Source: Oxytricha trifallax
Lineage: Eukaryota; Ciliophora; Spirotrichea; Sporadotrichida; Oxytrichidae
DNA length: 64,000 bases
Direction of reading: 5' to 3'
NCBI GenBank assembly: GCA_000711775.1
Contig: ARYC01025602.1
Coordinates: 39,632 to 103,631, forward strand
Below the pieces are notes generated by a model. That model saw nothing but the letters and a program-made list of their open reading frames with translations, did no database searches and was not told the DNA's origin. Below are positions 11,601 through 23,650 of this stretch, piece after piece. Made by a program: the position numbers and the translations under genes. The stretch's first letter is position 1. Each line of letters begins with the position of its first letter.

Positions 11601-11778
11601 CATCGACATATTTATTTGCAATATAAGACAGACAGCTCTTTATGAAAGTGTATTGAACTTACAAGCTTTCTTAATAAGATTACGTAATCATTACTGATTG
11701 TCTATTTTTTATGTCATCTTCTAGTGCGCTTTCAACCTCATTTATTAATGAGAGCAGCCGTGCATTTTTCGTTTCCAT
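8691..11778 (-). CDS. Sec14/BCH-RhoGAP protein, copy B (p50RhoGAP-like)
   Basis: ATG 11,776-11,778 (METKNARLLSLINEVESALE), TGA 8,691-8,693. Same architecture as copy A: BCH/CRAL-TRIO blocks GTYYFVIYGYAY (about 10,760), KWTMIYVHSNLGATKKGAL (about 10,090) and YLVQPTMYV, then a RhoGAP-like domain (YLKSILKCMEEPLCTFTSF at about 9,270; LRMLYNLTATRVNNK at about 9,080). Introns include 39-bp and 40-bp gt...ag gaps at about 10,780 and 10,140. A 484-bp element lies inside the BCH codons at 10,244-10,727 and its removal keeps the frame. As in copy A, the arginine-finger motif expected near NVCINKYFEADRK is not visible, so GAP catalysis is doubtful. Confidence 0.72.
10244..10727. mobile_element. 484-bp terminal-inverted-repeat element (MITE-like IES)
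   Basis: Ends are TGTTCTAACCGA and its complement, extending into an imperfect inverted repeat of about 110 bp rich in CCCTCCC/GGGAGGG. It is flanked by direct repeats CATATG at 10,238-10,243 and 10,728-10,733. On the minus strand the host gene reads GGC TAT GCA TAT G before and AG AAG GAA after. Joining at one CATATG gives YGYAYEKEQ, aligned to YGYAYVRSQ of copy A. No coding capacity inside (longest feature an A/T-rich middle). Behaves like a non-autonomous transposon that is now excised as an IES. Confidence 0.82.
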
Positions 11779-11967
11779 TATGAGCAAAATATAATTTAGG
11801 ATATTATTAAAAAAAGCTTAAATTAATGTAAAAATTCTGGAATTCTAAGAATAACTCAAAATATGAGTGAATTGTTTTGTATTTAAATTATTCAGTTTTT
11901 CCATCCACTCTGATATGAGAAGTTAGTGCCATAAATTTGAACTAAAAGTGTCCTGGAACTGGCTATT

Positions 11968-12829
11968 TCAAAACGACTCTTAGAGTGAATGGGGAATTCC
12001 CTTTTTATGGTATAAACCTCTACATGATAAAGTGCCCTATAATTTATTGTTAAAATCTTTAAATTTACTTTTCGATAGTATATCGTGGTATCTATCTAAA
12101 CAGGAAGGCACAAAGAAATCTAAAAATGTAGTGTTGTAATTCGTCCTTTTATATTTCGTAACGCATGTAGGAATTAGTCCTTGTATTTCTAAATCAATCG
12201 ATAAACTTAGTGTAAATTGCTTACAAATGGATTTAATTTGATTGAGCATGTTCCATTATTCAAATATATCAAGCAGGTGCTCGTCTTAATCCTTGACACT
12301 TGTTACGTGAACTTTTCTCTCTCTATCCAATCCTCTATCGTTTGCAGTTGACGTATTATAAATGTAAGAAATCTCGAACGATCTTCCTGATACAAGTGTT
12401 TCTGGTACTCTCAGCAATAGCTAGAAAAGTAAAGTTATTGTATTATTTTAAAGTGTTTTCATATTAATTACATCATATCTCTAAGCAAGATATACCACGA
12501 GATAGTACGAGTCTGCTAAGATAGGGATTTCATCCGAAGAACAAAATTAATCCCTAAAACATGATTATAGCAAATTCTTTTTCAAAAGTTTCTTGTTTTT
12601 ATCTTTCTCATTAAGAGTTCTCTTTAAAGAATCAAGTGCCTGCATCTCATCATTAAAATGAAGATTTTCTTTCATAGTATCCCAATCTCCCAAAAGAGTT
12701 CTAATATATTTAATTAAAGAAAGTTATCAAGTTACATTCAATAAATTAATTTATAAATATAAGTTTATGTTAATTTTAATCTATCAATAAAAATCTTTAT
12801 TTGATTCTCTTCGCGTTTGGGATCTCCAT
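11968..12829 (-). CDS. Conserved-looking unknown protein
   Basis: ATG 12,827-12,829 (MEIPNAKRIK), TGA 11,968-11,970. After a short first exon, an intron or IES (about 12,702-12,795) leads into LLGDWDTMKENLHFNDE and a KDKNKKLLKK basic stretch. A 51-bp gt...ag intron (about 12,417-12,467) then joins QRYD to LLLRVPETLVSGRSFE. The C-terminal half has several cysteines (CKQF, PTCVTKYK, PSCLDRY, LSCRGLY). About 240 residues. No family recognised; the even spread of charged and aromatic residues suggests a folded protein. Confidence 0.5.
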
Positions 12830-12947
12830 AATTATAAATTTTAATTTACAATCTATTTTTAGTAAATACTGTTAAATTAAACTTTATTTTCACCAACATT
12901 TAATAAAATTGAATAGTAAACTAATCAAAACAAAATTAAAACATGTT

Positions 12948-15380
12948 TCACAATTTATCTGATTATTTATTGAACTCTACATTATAGGTTTCAAAAGCCT
13001 CTTTCACATTTAAATATTTCCAACTTTTCTTCTTTTTCTTTTTTATTTTAAATTTACGCTTCTTTATCTTCTCAATATTACAACGATTAAAATTTCTTAA
13101 AAATTTATGGAAATCATCATTTTCAAAGATGAAATTAATATAAAAATTCCTTTTAATATTGAAAGCAGTAATAATATCTTAAACTTCCTATTTGAGATAA
13201 TCTTTAGCTGAATCTGAAAACAATTCATCATTAATATCAATAGTCTAATTCATGGATGAACCTCTATTTGGAATCAAAGAATGCCTTGGTTTGAAGAATT
13301 TATGTCCGAACTTCTTCTCAATCTCTTTTTGAGTCAATTCTGGCAAAGTGTTTAACTTTTCTTAAGTTGAATTTCTACTAAACCTACTTTTAGAGAGTGA
13401 TATGTTTGAATTCTTTGAAAATGAGGACTAATTTATAGTTATTTGACGTTTAAAATCTTAAGAATTTCCAACGCTTAAAGTCAGAAGAGTATCATTTTAT
13501 GTTATGAATTTTGGGAGGCGGTTATTCCTAGACTTAACATGTAATAAAGAAGAGTCAATATCATCATTCACTGTTGTATCAAGACTCTCAGTTCTTAGCC
13601 TGAAATATCTAGAAGGAGATTTTATTTAGAGCTTTTTAATTTTGATAGGTTTAAGTATTGGTGAATTGGTTTCTATAATGATATCCTGTCTATTTCTTGG
13701 TTTTGGAGGCTTTTTTTGTGATTACTTATACATAAATATCTGTTTGTTTTATTCTGCTTTCTCTAGAAGTTCTTGCTCCACAAAATAGTAAATAAGATAG
13801 CACTCACTGCAGATTTGTACTTTCAAAAATAATGACTTAAAAATTCTTACAAAAGCTAAACTTAATAATTATCAAATGTACAAATTAGTTTCATCATGAG
13901 TTGTAGAACCAAATGAATCAGAAATTAAATTTCCAGAGAGCCTGATTTGATTGCTATCTTCACTCTAAGGCCTTTCCAATAACCCTCCATTTCTTTGCTG
14001 ATTTATGTTCATATTTGAATCTAGAAAGGGGGAGTCAATCTAACTGGTAACTATCCTATTTTGCTATCTTAATTTATCCTCCAAATCTTACATCTTGAAC
14101 CTCATATTATTATACTGATGCTTCGCTAGACTTAATTCCACATTAAGACTAGTAGCTTCTTTTTTATGGTTTTCTATCTCTATATCCTTATCCCCATCAT
14201 TTCGCTTTTCATTTAACAATCTATTCAATTCAATAGTTAACATGAGATTTCTCTCTTGCGACTCAGTTAGCTAACCTTCCAAACTCTTCATCTAAATTTA
14301 TTAGCTTTCTACTTAAATTCTAGAATCTACTATGTACTCAGTTGACTTCTGATACTGACTGATTAGCCTTTCTAACTATTGATAAGTAGACTGCTCCTGA
14401 AAATTTTTATCCTAGAGTTTTAATTAAAGTTTTTCACACATCATAGCCATACTTGCTGCAAAATTCATGGACTCTTTTGCTTTATTGGTTATAGTAGATA
14501 TTTGATCTTTTAGGAATTACTTCTCCTCTTAGATTTACTATTTCTCGACTTATAAAATTGAAATTTCCTTATCTCTTACTTTAAGTTATTTTTCCAGATT
14601 TTCATTCTAATTTCTCAATTCCAGAACTTCAATTTCTAATTCCTTCATTATCAGCTATTGCTTAAGAGTTTATTAATTATCTGAGTTTTATGGAAACTTT
14701 TGGAGAGTAGGTTTTTCTATAAAATTCTAATCATACTATTGCTATATTTGTTAATTAGATTGATGGATTATATACACTGGTTTATTTTAATCATCAAAAG
14801 TCAAATGAGTTTAATAAGAACCATTTTCTGGTTATAGTACTATTGCACTATGCTAATTATTTCTAATAGTATTTATTGCTGAAGACTTTTGCTAAGATTA
14901 TTGCTATTCTTGATTTTGTTAGTTCGTGATTCTATCTATATTTAGTTTCTCACCATTAGAAATCAAGATAAAATTTTCATGCAATCCCATTTTATTTGCT
15001 TATGAGGTGCTGTTATTTTCTAAGCTGATTCTTTTTGAAAACATTTAGCTTTAGCCTATTAACGGACTTGTGAGTCCCTATGTATAGTAAGCAGTTGTTA
15101 GGCTTGTGTTTGGACTTAAAATTGTAGCCTCTTTATTATCCTAGACATCAAAATGCCTCTTATTATTCATTTTATGATTGGATTAAATGCTATCAAGGTC
15201 TATATTCACTTTTTAAGTGTAATCGTGATAAAGAGTAGCATTAGGATTTTTAATGTTATTAGATTTTTAACAGCTGAAAGATGATTTTTGTTTATTGTTG
15301 ACAAGCTTCAATTTCTTACTCGAAGTTTTACTGTTTGTAAGATTGACACTAGTTTGCAACTTTTTGAAATAATTATCCAT
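12948..15380 (-). CDS. Coiled-coil protein with CxxC motif
   Basis: ATG 15,378-15,380, TGA 12,948-12,950. The first 300 residues are low-complexity, rich in N, Q and S. A long heptad-like region follows (14,700-14,150; VLELRNQNENLEKQLKVRD, MKSLEGQLTESQERNLML). Near 13,800 the motif VQICSECYLIYYFVEQELL carries a CxxC. The C-terminal 250 residues are basic, ending in a KIKKRKFKIKKKKKKSW cluster. A frame break of undetermined type (intron or IES) lies at about 13,800-13,885. A structural or basal-body-type coiled coil is a guess from composition only. Confidence 0.5.
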
Positions 15381-15465
15381 TTTTATAACTTTTATTCTCC
15401 GATTTAAACTTAATTGTAGACTTTTAAGTATCTAATCATCTAAGTTTTGTAATTAAGATAAAACA

Positions 15466-18400
15466 ATGACAGATTATTATACTAACCAATTATAAGGAGA
15501 TCCTTAAAACAAATTATTCAGTCCTGATATTGAAAACATTGCCTACTATCTATACCTCTTCTATTCTAAAAGTATTGAATTTATTACATTAATTAATTCT
15601 ATAGAAAGCGACTTTTACTACGGAAAGATAGTAATTGATGTTAATTTGAAATCGGATGAGTATTTTTACCAAAGAGGGGTGCAATATTTGAAAAATAAAT
15701 CAAATTAAGGAATCTTGGTTATAAAGTCTAATGTTAAAAGAATAACAAAAATGAGTATAAATGAGAAGTAATGCCCAGTAGAAGATATAACTGATAAGAA
15801 ATCCATTATAGTTCCTGTGAATGGTTTGAATAAAGGCGTTTGAGTCAACACTGTAAGTCTTAAAGGATTTAACAAATTTAGATTGAAATAAATTTTCAAA
15901 ATACTTTCTCAGACAATGGTGAAGGATTTCAAAGAATAATTAGGAATCTAGAACAAAACGAGGCTTCACATGAGTATATCTTTACAAATTCTGAGCATAT
16001 AATTATAACCAAATTCATATTAAATGCTCTATTATTATGTTTATAACTCTAAAAGCGTAATTTTCCCAATCTTAGATGTAGATCACAACATTAAAGCCGC
16101 ACTCTCTTTATCCATGATTATTCCAGAAGACTATGAGTTTCTTTGCAATACTTTAATAGACTTTCAAAGCACCTAGGCAAGATCCGATGAAGTCTAAAGA
16201 TAGATAAATCAAGTATTGACTGATTTCTAGTTAAATATAGAATCATTTTCTGGAATGAAAGTTTGTATGTTCAAGTGAAGTTATAAACTACACCCTAATG
16301 AGTACTTTATATCATTAGGGTAGATTTAGATCAGGAATCTCAGACAAAGTTCGGTTGAAGAATACAACAAATTTATAGACTTGATTTATCACAGTGAGAA
16401 AGACACAGACGTACTTTCTGACCAATAAAAATTTATACAAAACAGTAATATAGAATAGGATTTGGAGAAAGTATAAGTTGAAATCTTTAACGTATCAGAT
16501 ATCGAAATTCTGTAAATAGAATAGTTTAAGATAACTTTCCTTAGCTATATAACAGAAATTTTTCACAAAATAGAAAAACTAGTTGAGAGTAAACTAAAAA
16601 TTGAAAATTTAAGAATCCTTATCATACCAGAGCTATTCAATAGGTTTAAGATTTGTGATGACATAATTCTAATAAGAGGGAATTACTTCCTTTAAAGTTA
16701 TTCTGACGAATATTAAATCTAAAAAATGAAAATAGTACTTAATCTGATCATTGTTTAGTTGGTTATGAGAAAGTTCCACAAAGCCAACATTTAAGAAAAG
16801 ATTTTCGAGAATGCAATTCAACTTTTGCTTTGCAATATGATACTTGATAAAGAAAACGAAGAGTAGGATGAATATACATAATACAATAGCTAAATCATGA
16901 GATAAATTTCTCTATAAATTTTCCTAAAGATCAAATATATGAGACATCACAAAGAGGACATACATCAATTTTCAAAGCTATACAAGTATTAACTTCAGTC
17001 AAGACTTTTATTTAACGAAAAGGTATTTGATGCTAGTTTGATTCAATATTTAGCAAATGCTCATAGAAATCAAACAAGTCTTGAAGATTTCATTACTATT
17101 CTGAATGAAAACTTTCTTATCTGGTCTTAATATCTATAAGAAAATTTCAATGATTTAAGCTAAGAAAAGTTGACTTAGAGATCCCTTTCAAGTGAATTTA
17201 ATGTAGTAAACTGGAGTTGTCAATATGCTCTTAACAGTTAAGAGAACATTTTAGAAGCTGATGTTATTAAACAAGATGAAAACAAAATCGAGAGCATATC
17301 TATCTATTAATATCTTGGAGAGAATTTCAGCTCAAGATAAATTAGTGTTGAGGGTTCATTGGAAAAATATACTTCAACTACTAATAGATTAGTCAGTTAA
17401 TGTGTAGAAATCTTGTTGATAAATGAACACTATTAAGTAGCTGAAAATCTTAAAATAAAACTTAACGATTTTCATTCCTACAACATATTAGATTTTTAGT
17501 AAGAGGGTAGGATCAAAGCAATACTAATAGATCCTAAAATGCAAAGTTTTAACAGAATACGCTACGATAAAATGACACTATACAGTTTGACTTAAAATTT
17601 GGAGAGGCTTACTGATGCAAGTTATAGATATAGCTTTTGGGTAAACATAAACAAAATGCTTGCTTTTGATGAGTTGACTGTCGATGAATATTTATTTATA
17701 GTTTAGAGATAGATCATTTTTGAAAATGAACCTTAAATTATAAAGTTTATCCTCAAAACTACAAATCATTTGATTAATGTAAGACAATAATTGATATTAA
17801 CGGAAAATAAATGTAATTAAAATGAATTTTATAAGTTAAATCATATTTTCTTTATGCATTCAATAAAATTAGATAAATATTTTTACTTGTAAGTTCGAAT
17901 GAATATTATTTACTTTTAAATTCTAACTGATTTATTATAGGAAATTAATGATTTTAAATCAAAAGTTCAAACTATTTCTTAAAAATTAGATTTCCCAATT
18001 AAATTCTAATGTTCCTATAATAGCAAAGTTGATCAAACCATTAAACTAACCTATAAAAAGTAACTATACAGTGCCATTCTTAAAATAGTGCAGAGTGAGC
18101 TTACTAATGACTTAACAAGATTTTACTTCCTGAAATATTTACCATTATTCGCTACTATAAACTCTGATATAGAGATATTAAAAACTTGGCTTTTAGACAA
18201 TTACATTTAAGTAAATAACGATGATGAGCTTGCTTAAGTAGTGGACATAAATTCAGAGAAACCATCAATAAGATATCAAATTAATGAGAGACTAAGAGAG
18301 AAATTTATGATTGCCTTATGTTCCTTTCCTTCAGAAAATCCTGAAGATGAGGAGGTGGATAATTTAGCAATATTTGATAAGGTATTTTCTGATTTACTTG

Positions 18401-18726
18401 ATAAACAATCAACTCAAGATTTCAAAATGATCTGTCAGCTTTAATCTCCAGATTTTCCAAATAAAATCTAGGTTTTGGACATAATTACAGAAGTTTAAGA
18501 TTAAAACACAAAAACTGGAGAAGACTAAATATCGGTGAGTATTGCATAAAAAGTTGTTTTAATCAGGAATTTTTATAATTACTTGGATGATAGTAGAGTG
18601 AGATACTTTATGGACAGATTTTATGAGAGTTCATAGCAAGTTTATGACAATTATCCTCGAAATTATTATGAATGCTATAAGTAGCACTTGATTGAAAGAG
18701 AATATAGTTATTGTTACTTTTTGTGA
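15466..18726 (+). CDS. M1 aminopeptidase-like protein lacking visible catalytic motifs
   Basis: ATG 15,466, TGA 18,724-18,726; about 1,050 residues. The N-terminal block SKSVIFPILDVDHNIKAALS then LSMIIPEDYEFLCN matches the M1 pattern RxVFPCFDEPxLKATFxLxVxxP. The C-terminal block AILIDPKMQSFNRIRYDKMT then LYSLTQNL matches the ERAP1/PepN-type helical domain. Between them no GxMEN and no HExxH is seen; the place expected for HExxH reads LNLIIVQLVMRKFHKANI. It may therefore be a non-catalytic relative. Interruptions: an intron-like gap 15,838-15,881, an IES at 15,986, and a 54-bp intron 16,265-16,318 that removes an apparent in-frame TGA. Confidence 0.6.
15986..16010. other. IES, 25 bp, pointer AAATTC
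   Basis: AAATTC occurs at 15,986-15,991 and 16,011-16,016. Removing 25 bp joins EYIFTNS to YQMLYYYVYNSKS in a single frame leading straight into the M1 block. Without removal the frame ends in the wrong register. One of the shortest IESs in the window. Confidence 0.75.
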
Positions 18727-19122
18727 TTTATTTAAATTATTATAAAAATGGAGATATGTAAAATTGGTTTATAAATATATTTATGCATACTTTTAAACAA
18801 AAATGGGAAAAGAATTATTTAATATTAATTAAATGTGTTATTTATATATTCTAATTTAACTAGAACCAAAAAAAATTTAAAAAAAGAAAAAATTCAACAT
18901 TAAATAGTGGAAAATTATTTATTTTTGTAGAAGTATATATTCAGAAACAGTAAAATTTAATCTGGGTCAAAACAAAAATATTTACAAAAAATAGAATATA
19001 TTCCTAAATCTTACAAAGCTTCTCAAAATCTGAATAAAAATAAGTTTATCAAACTTATTTTAAGAAATGTTTTGAATATTATAAATATAAACCATATTTA
19101 TTTCACTAAATTTATTCTTAAA
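18727..19122. other. AT-rich intergenic spacer
   Basis: About 400 bp between two plus-strand genes, over 80% A+T, with TGA in all frames. No repeat, RNA or coding signal seen. Confidence 0.5.
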
Positions 19123-21125
19123 ATGTATAAAGAAAATTCTTCAGGCCTAGACTCAAATACCTTTCAAGAATCTCCTAATAACTTCTCGATTGCTAGCCCT
19201 CACAAATCCTCTTTTTACCATGGCGAGGATAACATTACTATGTATTAAGGTGATTTAGACAACAATTTGCACTCTGAGTTTTAGCTAAGAATACACCAAA
19301 ATAACATCTAGAATAACTCAATAAATAAAAATGGAAGTTAGACTGTAACCTAGTAGTAGCATCAAATTGAAGATTCAACAAACTTGAACATAAGAAAGAA
19401 AGAATTTAGCTCAATTTCACTAAATAAAAGCGAATTGGCAAAGCTGTAGCCAGAAGAATGGCGAAATATTCCTTAATGTGTGGTGCACGGCTTCAAAATA
19501 GTCATAGACACAAATGAGGTTAACGAGTAAAATTTGAAGGGACTCAATCAGAAAACTGAATAAATTAAGTCAAGGTTTAACACTTAGTTTTAGAGAGTAG
19601 AGAAAGACATATTACGCAGAGACGAAAATTTGAGAAATGAAATCAGGCAAGTGTAGTAATGCATGAGAAGTGATATAGATTTGAGATTTCAGGAAGTAAA
19701 CTAAAGTTTTGAGGGCATTCAAAGCTAACATGAAAGAATTCAATAAATGTTTCAAATGTCTATAGATGGCTTGAATGTGAAATTGGAGAAAATTATACAA
19801 GATCAAAGTCATCTAAAATTGAAAACTCAAGATGTGGTTAAGAAAATTATAAAAGGAGAATTAGAAATCCAATATGAATCAGTAAATCAAAGGTTTTTGA
19901 ATTTGGAGAAAGAAATCAATATGTCACCTTCACAGTAAAATTAAATTTTTTCTTTAAATATAAAAGAATACCTTATAAATTAATAGGCAAAAGACACCCA
20001 TTTTAATATAATGATTATGTTTCACCTTCATTGAATGGTTATTCCGATTCTCATGATTAGAAAAGCTTATCCATCAAAGATTATTTCGTAACTTAAATTC
20101 AAGCACTTTCAGCTCAGCTTACTCAACTTGAACTCCAACAAGAAAGATGCATGACAAAGAATCAAGTCAGTTCCCTTGTAAGACTTGAGATGCTCTAAGT
20201 ATAAAAGCTAAAAGATGAAATTCAAATAATGTTAAGTGGAGGGATAACCGCTTAAGTTTTATAGATGTAGACAGAAGTAACGATTCTTAATGAAAAAATT
20301 AATAAAGATTTGTAGCCAATATTGAATGATGTAGTAACTAAAGTCAATAAGGATATCCTATAATAAATAGAGCGATAAGAACAGTTGATTTTGAAATAGA
20401 GAGAAAAAGTCAAGAAGCTAAAGATACAATAAATGTCATAATTAAGGGAAGAAATTAAAGATATTGATGATAAATATGAGGATAGGATAGAAGCATTAAA
20501 ACAGAAGGTTTCAGAAATGGTTAATGAGTAATTAGAGGAGTATTAAAAAGCTCAAGCTTTAGTTTAAGAAAAATGCTTTACACTTGACTGTAAAATTGAC
20601 TAAATTCAATCTGTTCTTGATGGAAATAATGATTCTCAAACATTAAGGGAGGAACTTAACGCTTTAGAATAGAAGCATACATTTTAAAATTATCCAAATG
20701 AATTTGAGTAACAGAAAAAACAGGGTGATCAATAAAAAACTGAAAATTTTCTTGATTAAGAGATTAGCTAAAACAAGGAAATCAATGAAATTACTGGAGA
20801 GCTCTTATTGTCAAGTCAAAGAAGCAAGAAAAAGATCATGGAAAAAAGAGAGTCAGACTACTTTGGTAAATAATCAAATCAACTTAGAAGTCCTAATAGA
20901 TTATAGGATTTGACTGATAGAATAACTGATTTAGAAAAATAAATGTATATCTTAATAAATGATGTTATAAAGCAAATTAAATTCCTAAGCATGAATTTAA
21001 GTGACACTTCAAGTCACAATTAGACAGAGAGATACAGAGTCTTCTAATATAATCAAATCTTTCTTAAAACGATAACCAAGAGCTATTTCGTATCTATCAA
21101 ATTCCATTTTTATTGGTTAATGTGA
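19123..21125 (+). CDS. Coiled-coil protein
   Basis: ATG 19,123 (MYKENSSGLDSNTFQESPNN), TGA 21,123-21,125. An N-terminal serine/asparagine-rich part contains WRNIPQCVVHGFKIVIDTNE. From about 19,500 there are long heptad-like helices with many Q, E, K and L (LRNEIRQVQQCMRSDIDLRF, ITDLEKQMYILINDVIKQI). A discontinuity at about 19,935-19,985 (AT-rich; its frame could not be resolved to a consensus intron) separates two frames, QRFLNLEKEINMSPSQ and HPFQYNDYVSPSLNG. Probably a cytoskeletal or scaffold protein, from composition only. Confidence 0.5.
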
Positions 21126-21210
21126 TTGATATTTCATATAATAGTGAAATTTACTAACTAAAAATGGTGATTAAAGTACAAATGATCTTAAAATTAACAA
21201 TTAATTTAAA

Positions 21211-22179
21211 ATGGGAATGAAAAGGCTTTTTGAATCAAACAAACTGATAGAAAATTAAAACCTTAATCGAAATTCTTTTGTCAAAGAGGAAATATCAGAT
21301 TATAATGGTTAAAAATAAGTGAACAAAGAAAATTTTAATTAAGAAGAAGACTAGAAGATTATTGATCCTGTTGATATAGAGTTCTTTAGCTAGAATTGGA
21401 TGAGACCTAAGAGTGGTTTCAAGGTTTACAAAGATAAGAAATAAATTCTAAAACAATCCACTTCAAGTTATCAAGGAAACTTATTAAGCTAGACTCGGTA
21501 GCCCACTGTTGGCAATCTTTTAGATCAGATAGATAATATGTAGTCACCTTTAATTTCAAAAGTTTAGATTGAAAAATTCGATTTAAGCAAAAACTATTAA
21601 GGCAGGTCTATCAGCTAAATTAATCAGCTAGGAATATTTCATATGCCAGATGTGATTGATAAAAGATAGTTGTTTAAACCCTCGACTTCGTAATCTAAAA
21701 GGACATAAAAATTTGATAAAATCCATAAATTAGAAAAGATACATATAGATAATCAAGATTTTACAATTTTTATAAATTATTTATCACTAAACTTTTTAAT
21801 AGTTAAGACATTAACTTTTTTCATCATCATAAGTAGAAAATTTCAGAATTAAAAAAAAGATCTATTTATATAATGCATTTAATTTTAAAATCTATATTCA
21901 TTCTCTTTCAGAATATGGGGTATTAACAGTAGCTTGCAAATACAAACCTCCTAAAAAGAAAGTAAAATGTTTGTAGATGACTCCAAATCTTTTAAAATAA
22001 CAAATTATTCAAGTAAAGCCAGAACTTAAGCTTAAACACCAATATATTCTGTTTAAGCTGATGATTTCACAAAACTCAATCAAATTATAATCTAAAATGG
22101 AACATAGGCTCTTCAAAGAAGAATGCATAATAACACTGTTTTATAAGTATAGTATCAAAAATTTGATGGATTTAATTGA
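21211..22179 (+). CDS. Unknown low-complexity protein
   Basis: ATG 21,211 (MGMKRLFESNKLIENQNLNR), TGA 22,177-22,179, one frame throughout when TAA/TAG are glutamine. The first 180 residues are basic and polar (NWMRPKSGFKVYKDKKQ, KFDLSKNYQGRSISQINQ). About 21,740-21,910 is much more AT-rich and hydrophobic and is probably an intron that happens to stay open. The last 80 residues return to normal composition. No family recognised. It ends 78 bp from the convergent proteasome gene. Confidence 0.45.
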
Positions 22180-22257
22180 TTTATCTTACTTTTAATCAAA
22201 GAAAGATTAACTATGCGAATTATGAAAATTAAAATATCTGTACACAAAACACTGGAA

Positions 22258-23595
22258 TCACTTATAGAAATCGAACTCTGTATCTCTCTTCTTGACTACT
22301 TTCTTGTACCCTTTCTCAAAGTCCTTTGGTAGAATAACGTATCTATTCTTTCTGACAGCCTGCATACCGGCTTCTTGACAAATACTTTGAATATCAGCTG
22401 CACTGATTTTTTCAGGTCTCTGCACAAAGTCCTCGAGATCAACTTCCTCACTGAGATTCATCTTGCTTGTTAAGGTTTGGAACACCAATCTCTTTTGTCT
22501 TCTATCTGGAAGTGGGAACTCAATCTTACGATCAAGTCTACCGGGTCTGAGGAGAGCTGGATCAAGGGTATCTGCTCTGTTTGTTGCCATGATGACTTTT
22601 ACATTGGTTTATTGATCGAAACCATCCATTTGTTAAAGTAATTCAATCAAGATTCTTTACACTTCTCTATCTGCTCCAGTGTTTGCGTCGAATCTCTTAG
22701 TGGCAATTGAATCGATTTCATCAATGAATACAATCAAAGCATGATTAATGTTTTTGAATATATAATTTATTGAAACTAATAATACAAAATATAAGTCGAT
22801 GCATTTAAGATATCCAAAATACATCATATTTCAAGAAAACACAGAAAAATAAACTTTGTAAATAGATGGAGCATTTTCTCTTGCGAGTCTGAATACATCT
22901 CTAACCATTCTAGGACCTTCACCAAGATACTTTTGCACAAACTCTGAACCAACCATTCTAATGAAAGCGGCATTTGTCTGACTAGCTACAGCTTTAGCAA
23001 GCATAGTTTTTCCAGTTCCTGGTGGTCCATATAACAGTACACCTCTGGGTGGGTCAATACCAATTTGAGAATAGAGCTCTGGTTGAATAAGAGGTAACTC
23101 AATAGCTTCTCTGATTTCTTGCTTTTAAATATCAAGTCCTCCAACATCGTTGTATGTGACATCTGGCTTTTCAGTCATCTTCATCATTTATACTGCAGCA
23201 TCAGTATCGGGTGGCAAAATATCGACAACTGAGTGAGATGATCTGTGAAGAGCGACTCTGGCGTTTGGCTTTAGCTCTTCTCTGTTAAGAGTACTGAGAA
23301 CTCTCACATAGAATTAACTTCCACTTGTGCTTCCCACAATACCGTAAGCTTCGTCAATCATTTCAACAAAGTTTCCTGTGCCAAGATAAACTGACTGGAT
23401 TCTCTTGATTTCCTCTTTGGATCTGACATATTCACTCTTCAAGTGTCTCTGCTCGTCCTTGAGATAGTCCTCTTGAATTTGCAAGATTTCAAGTTCACTT
23501 TCGAGCTCCTTCATCTTCATGTAGAGGTCTTTCTCATCGTTTGATTTACCGTTCTTTAAAACAGTAGTGGTATCTCTCATTTGTACGTCTTCCAT
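22258..23595 (-). CDS. RPT3: 26S proteasome regulatory ATPase subunit Rpt3 (PSMC4)
   Basis: ATG 23,593-23,595, TGA 22,258-22,260. It has an N-terminal coiled coil and OB-type region ([49 protein letters not shown]). The AAA domain follows with Walker A GPPGTGKT, the block [20 protein letters not shown], Walker B IVFIDEID, sensor and arginine-finger region [20 protein letters not shown], and a C-terminus ending in the HbYX-like FYK. It matches the Rpt3 paralogue ([20 protein letters not shown] and [17 protein letters not shown]) rather than other Rpt subunits. One 129-bp IES interrupts Walker B. It unfolds and feeds substrates into the 20S core. Confidence 0.95.
22735..22863. other. IES, 129 bp, pointer AAT, in the Rpt3 Walker B region
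   Basis: AAT at 22,732-22,734 and 22,861-22,863. On the minus strand removing it joins NAPSI to VFIDEID, as in all Rpt3 proteins. The insert has no GT donor at the left exon edge and contains an in-frame TGA, so an IES fits better than an intron. Length is a multiple of three. Confidence 0.75.
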
Positions 23596-23650
23596 AATTT
23601 AAAAGTTTGAACTTAACCAAAAATTATTAATTAACAAATTAATTCATTAA

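Noticed and set aside
16276-16321. In-frame TGA followed 13 bases later by a perfect 10-bp hairpin, resembling stop-codon recoding
   Set aside because: A 54-bp intron with GTATGT donor and TAG acceptor (16,265-16,318) removes the TGA and keeps the frame, and many similar introns occur in the window.
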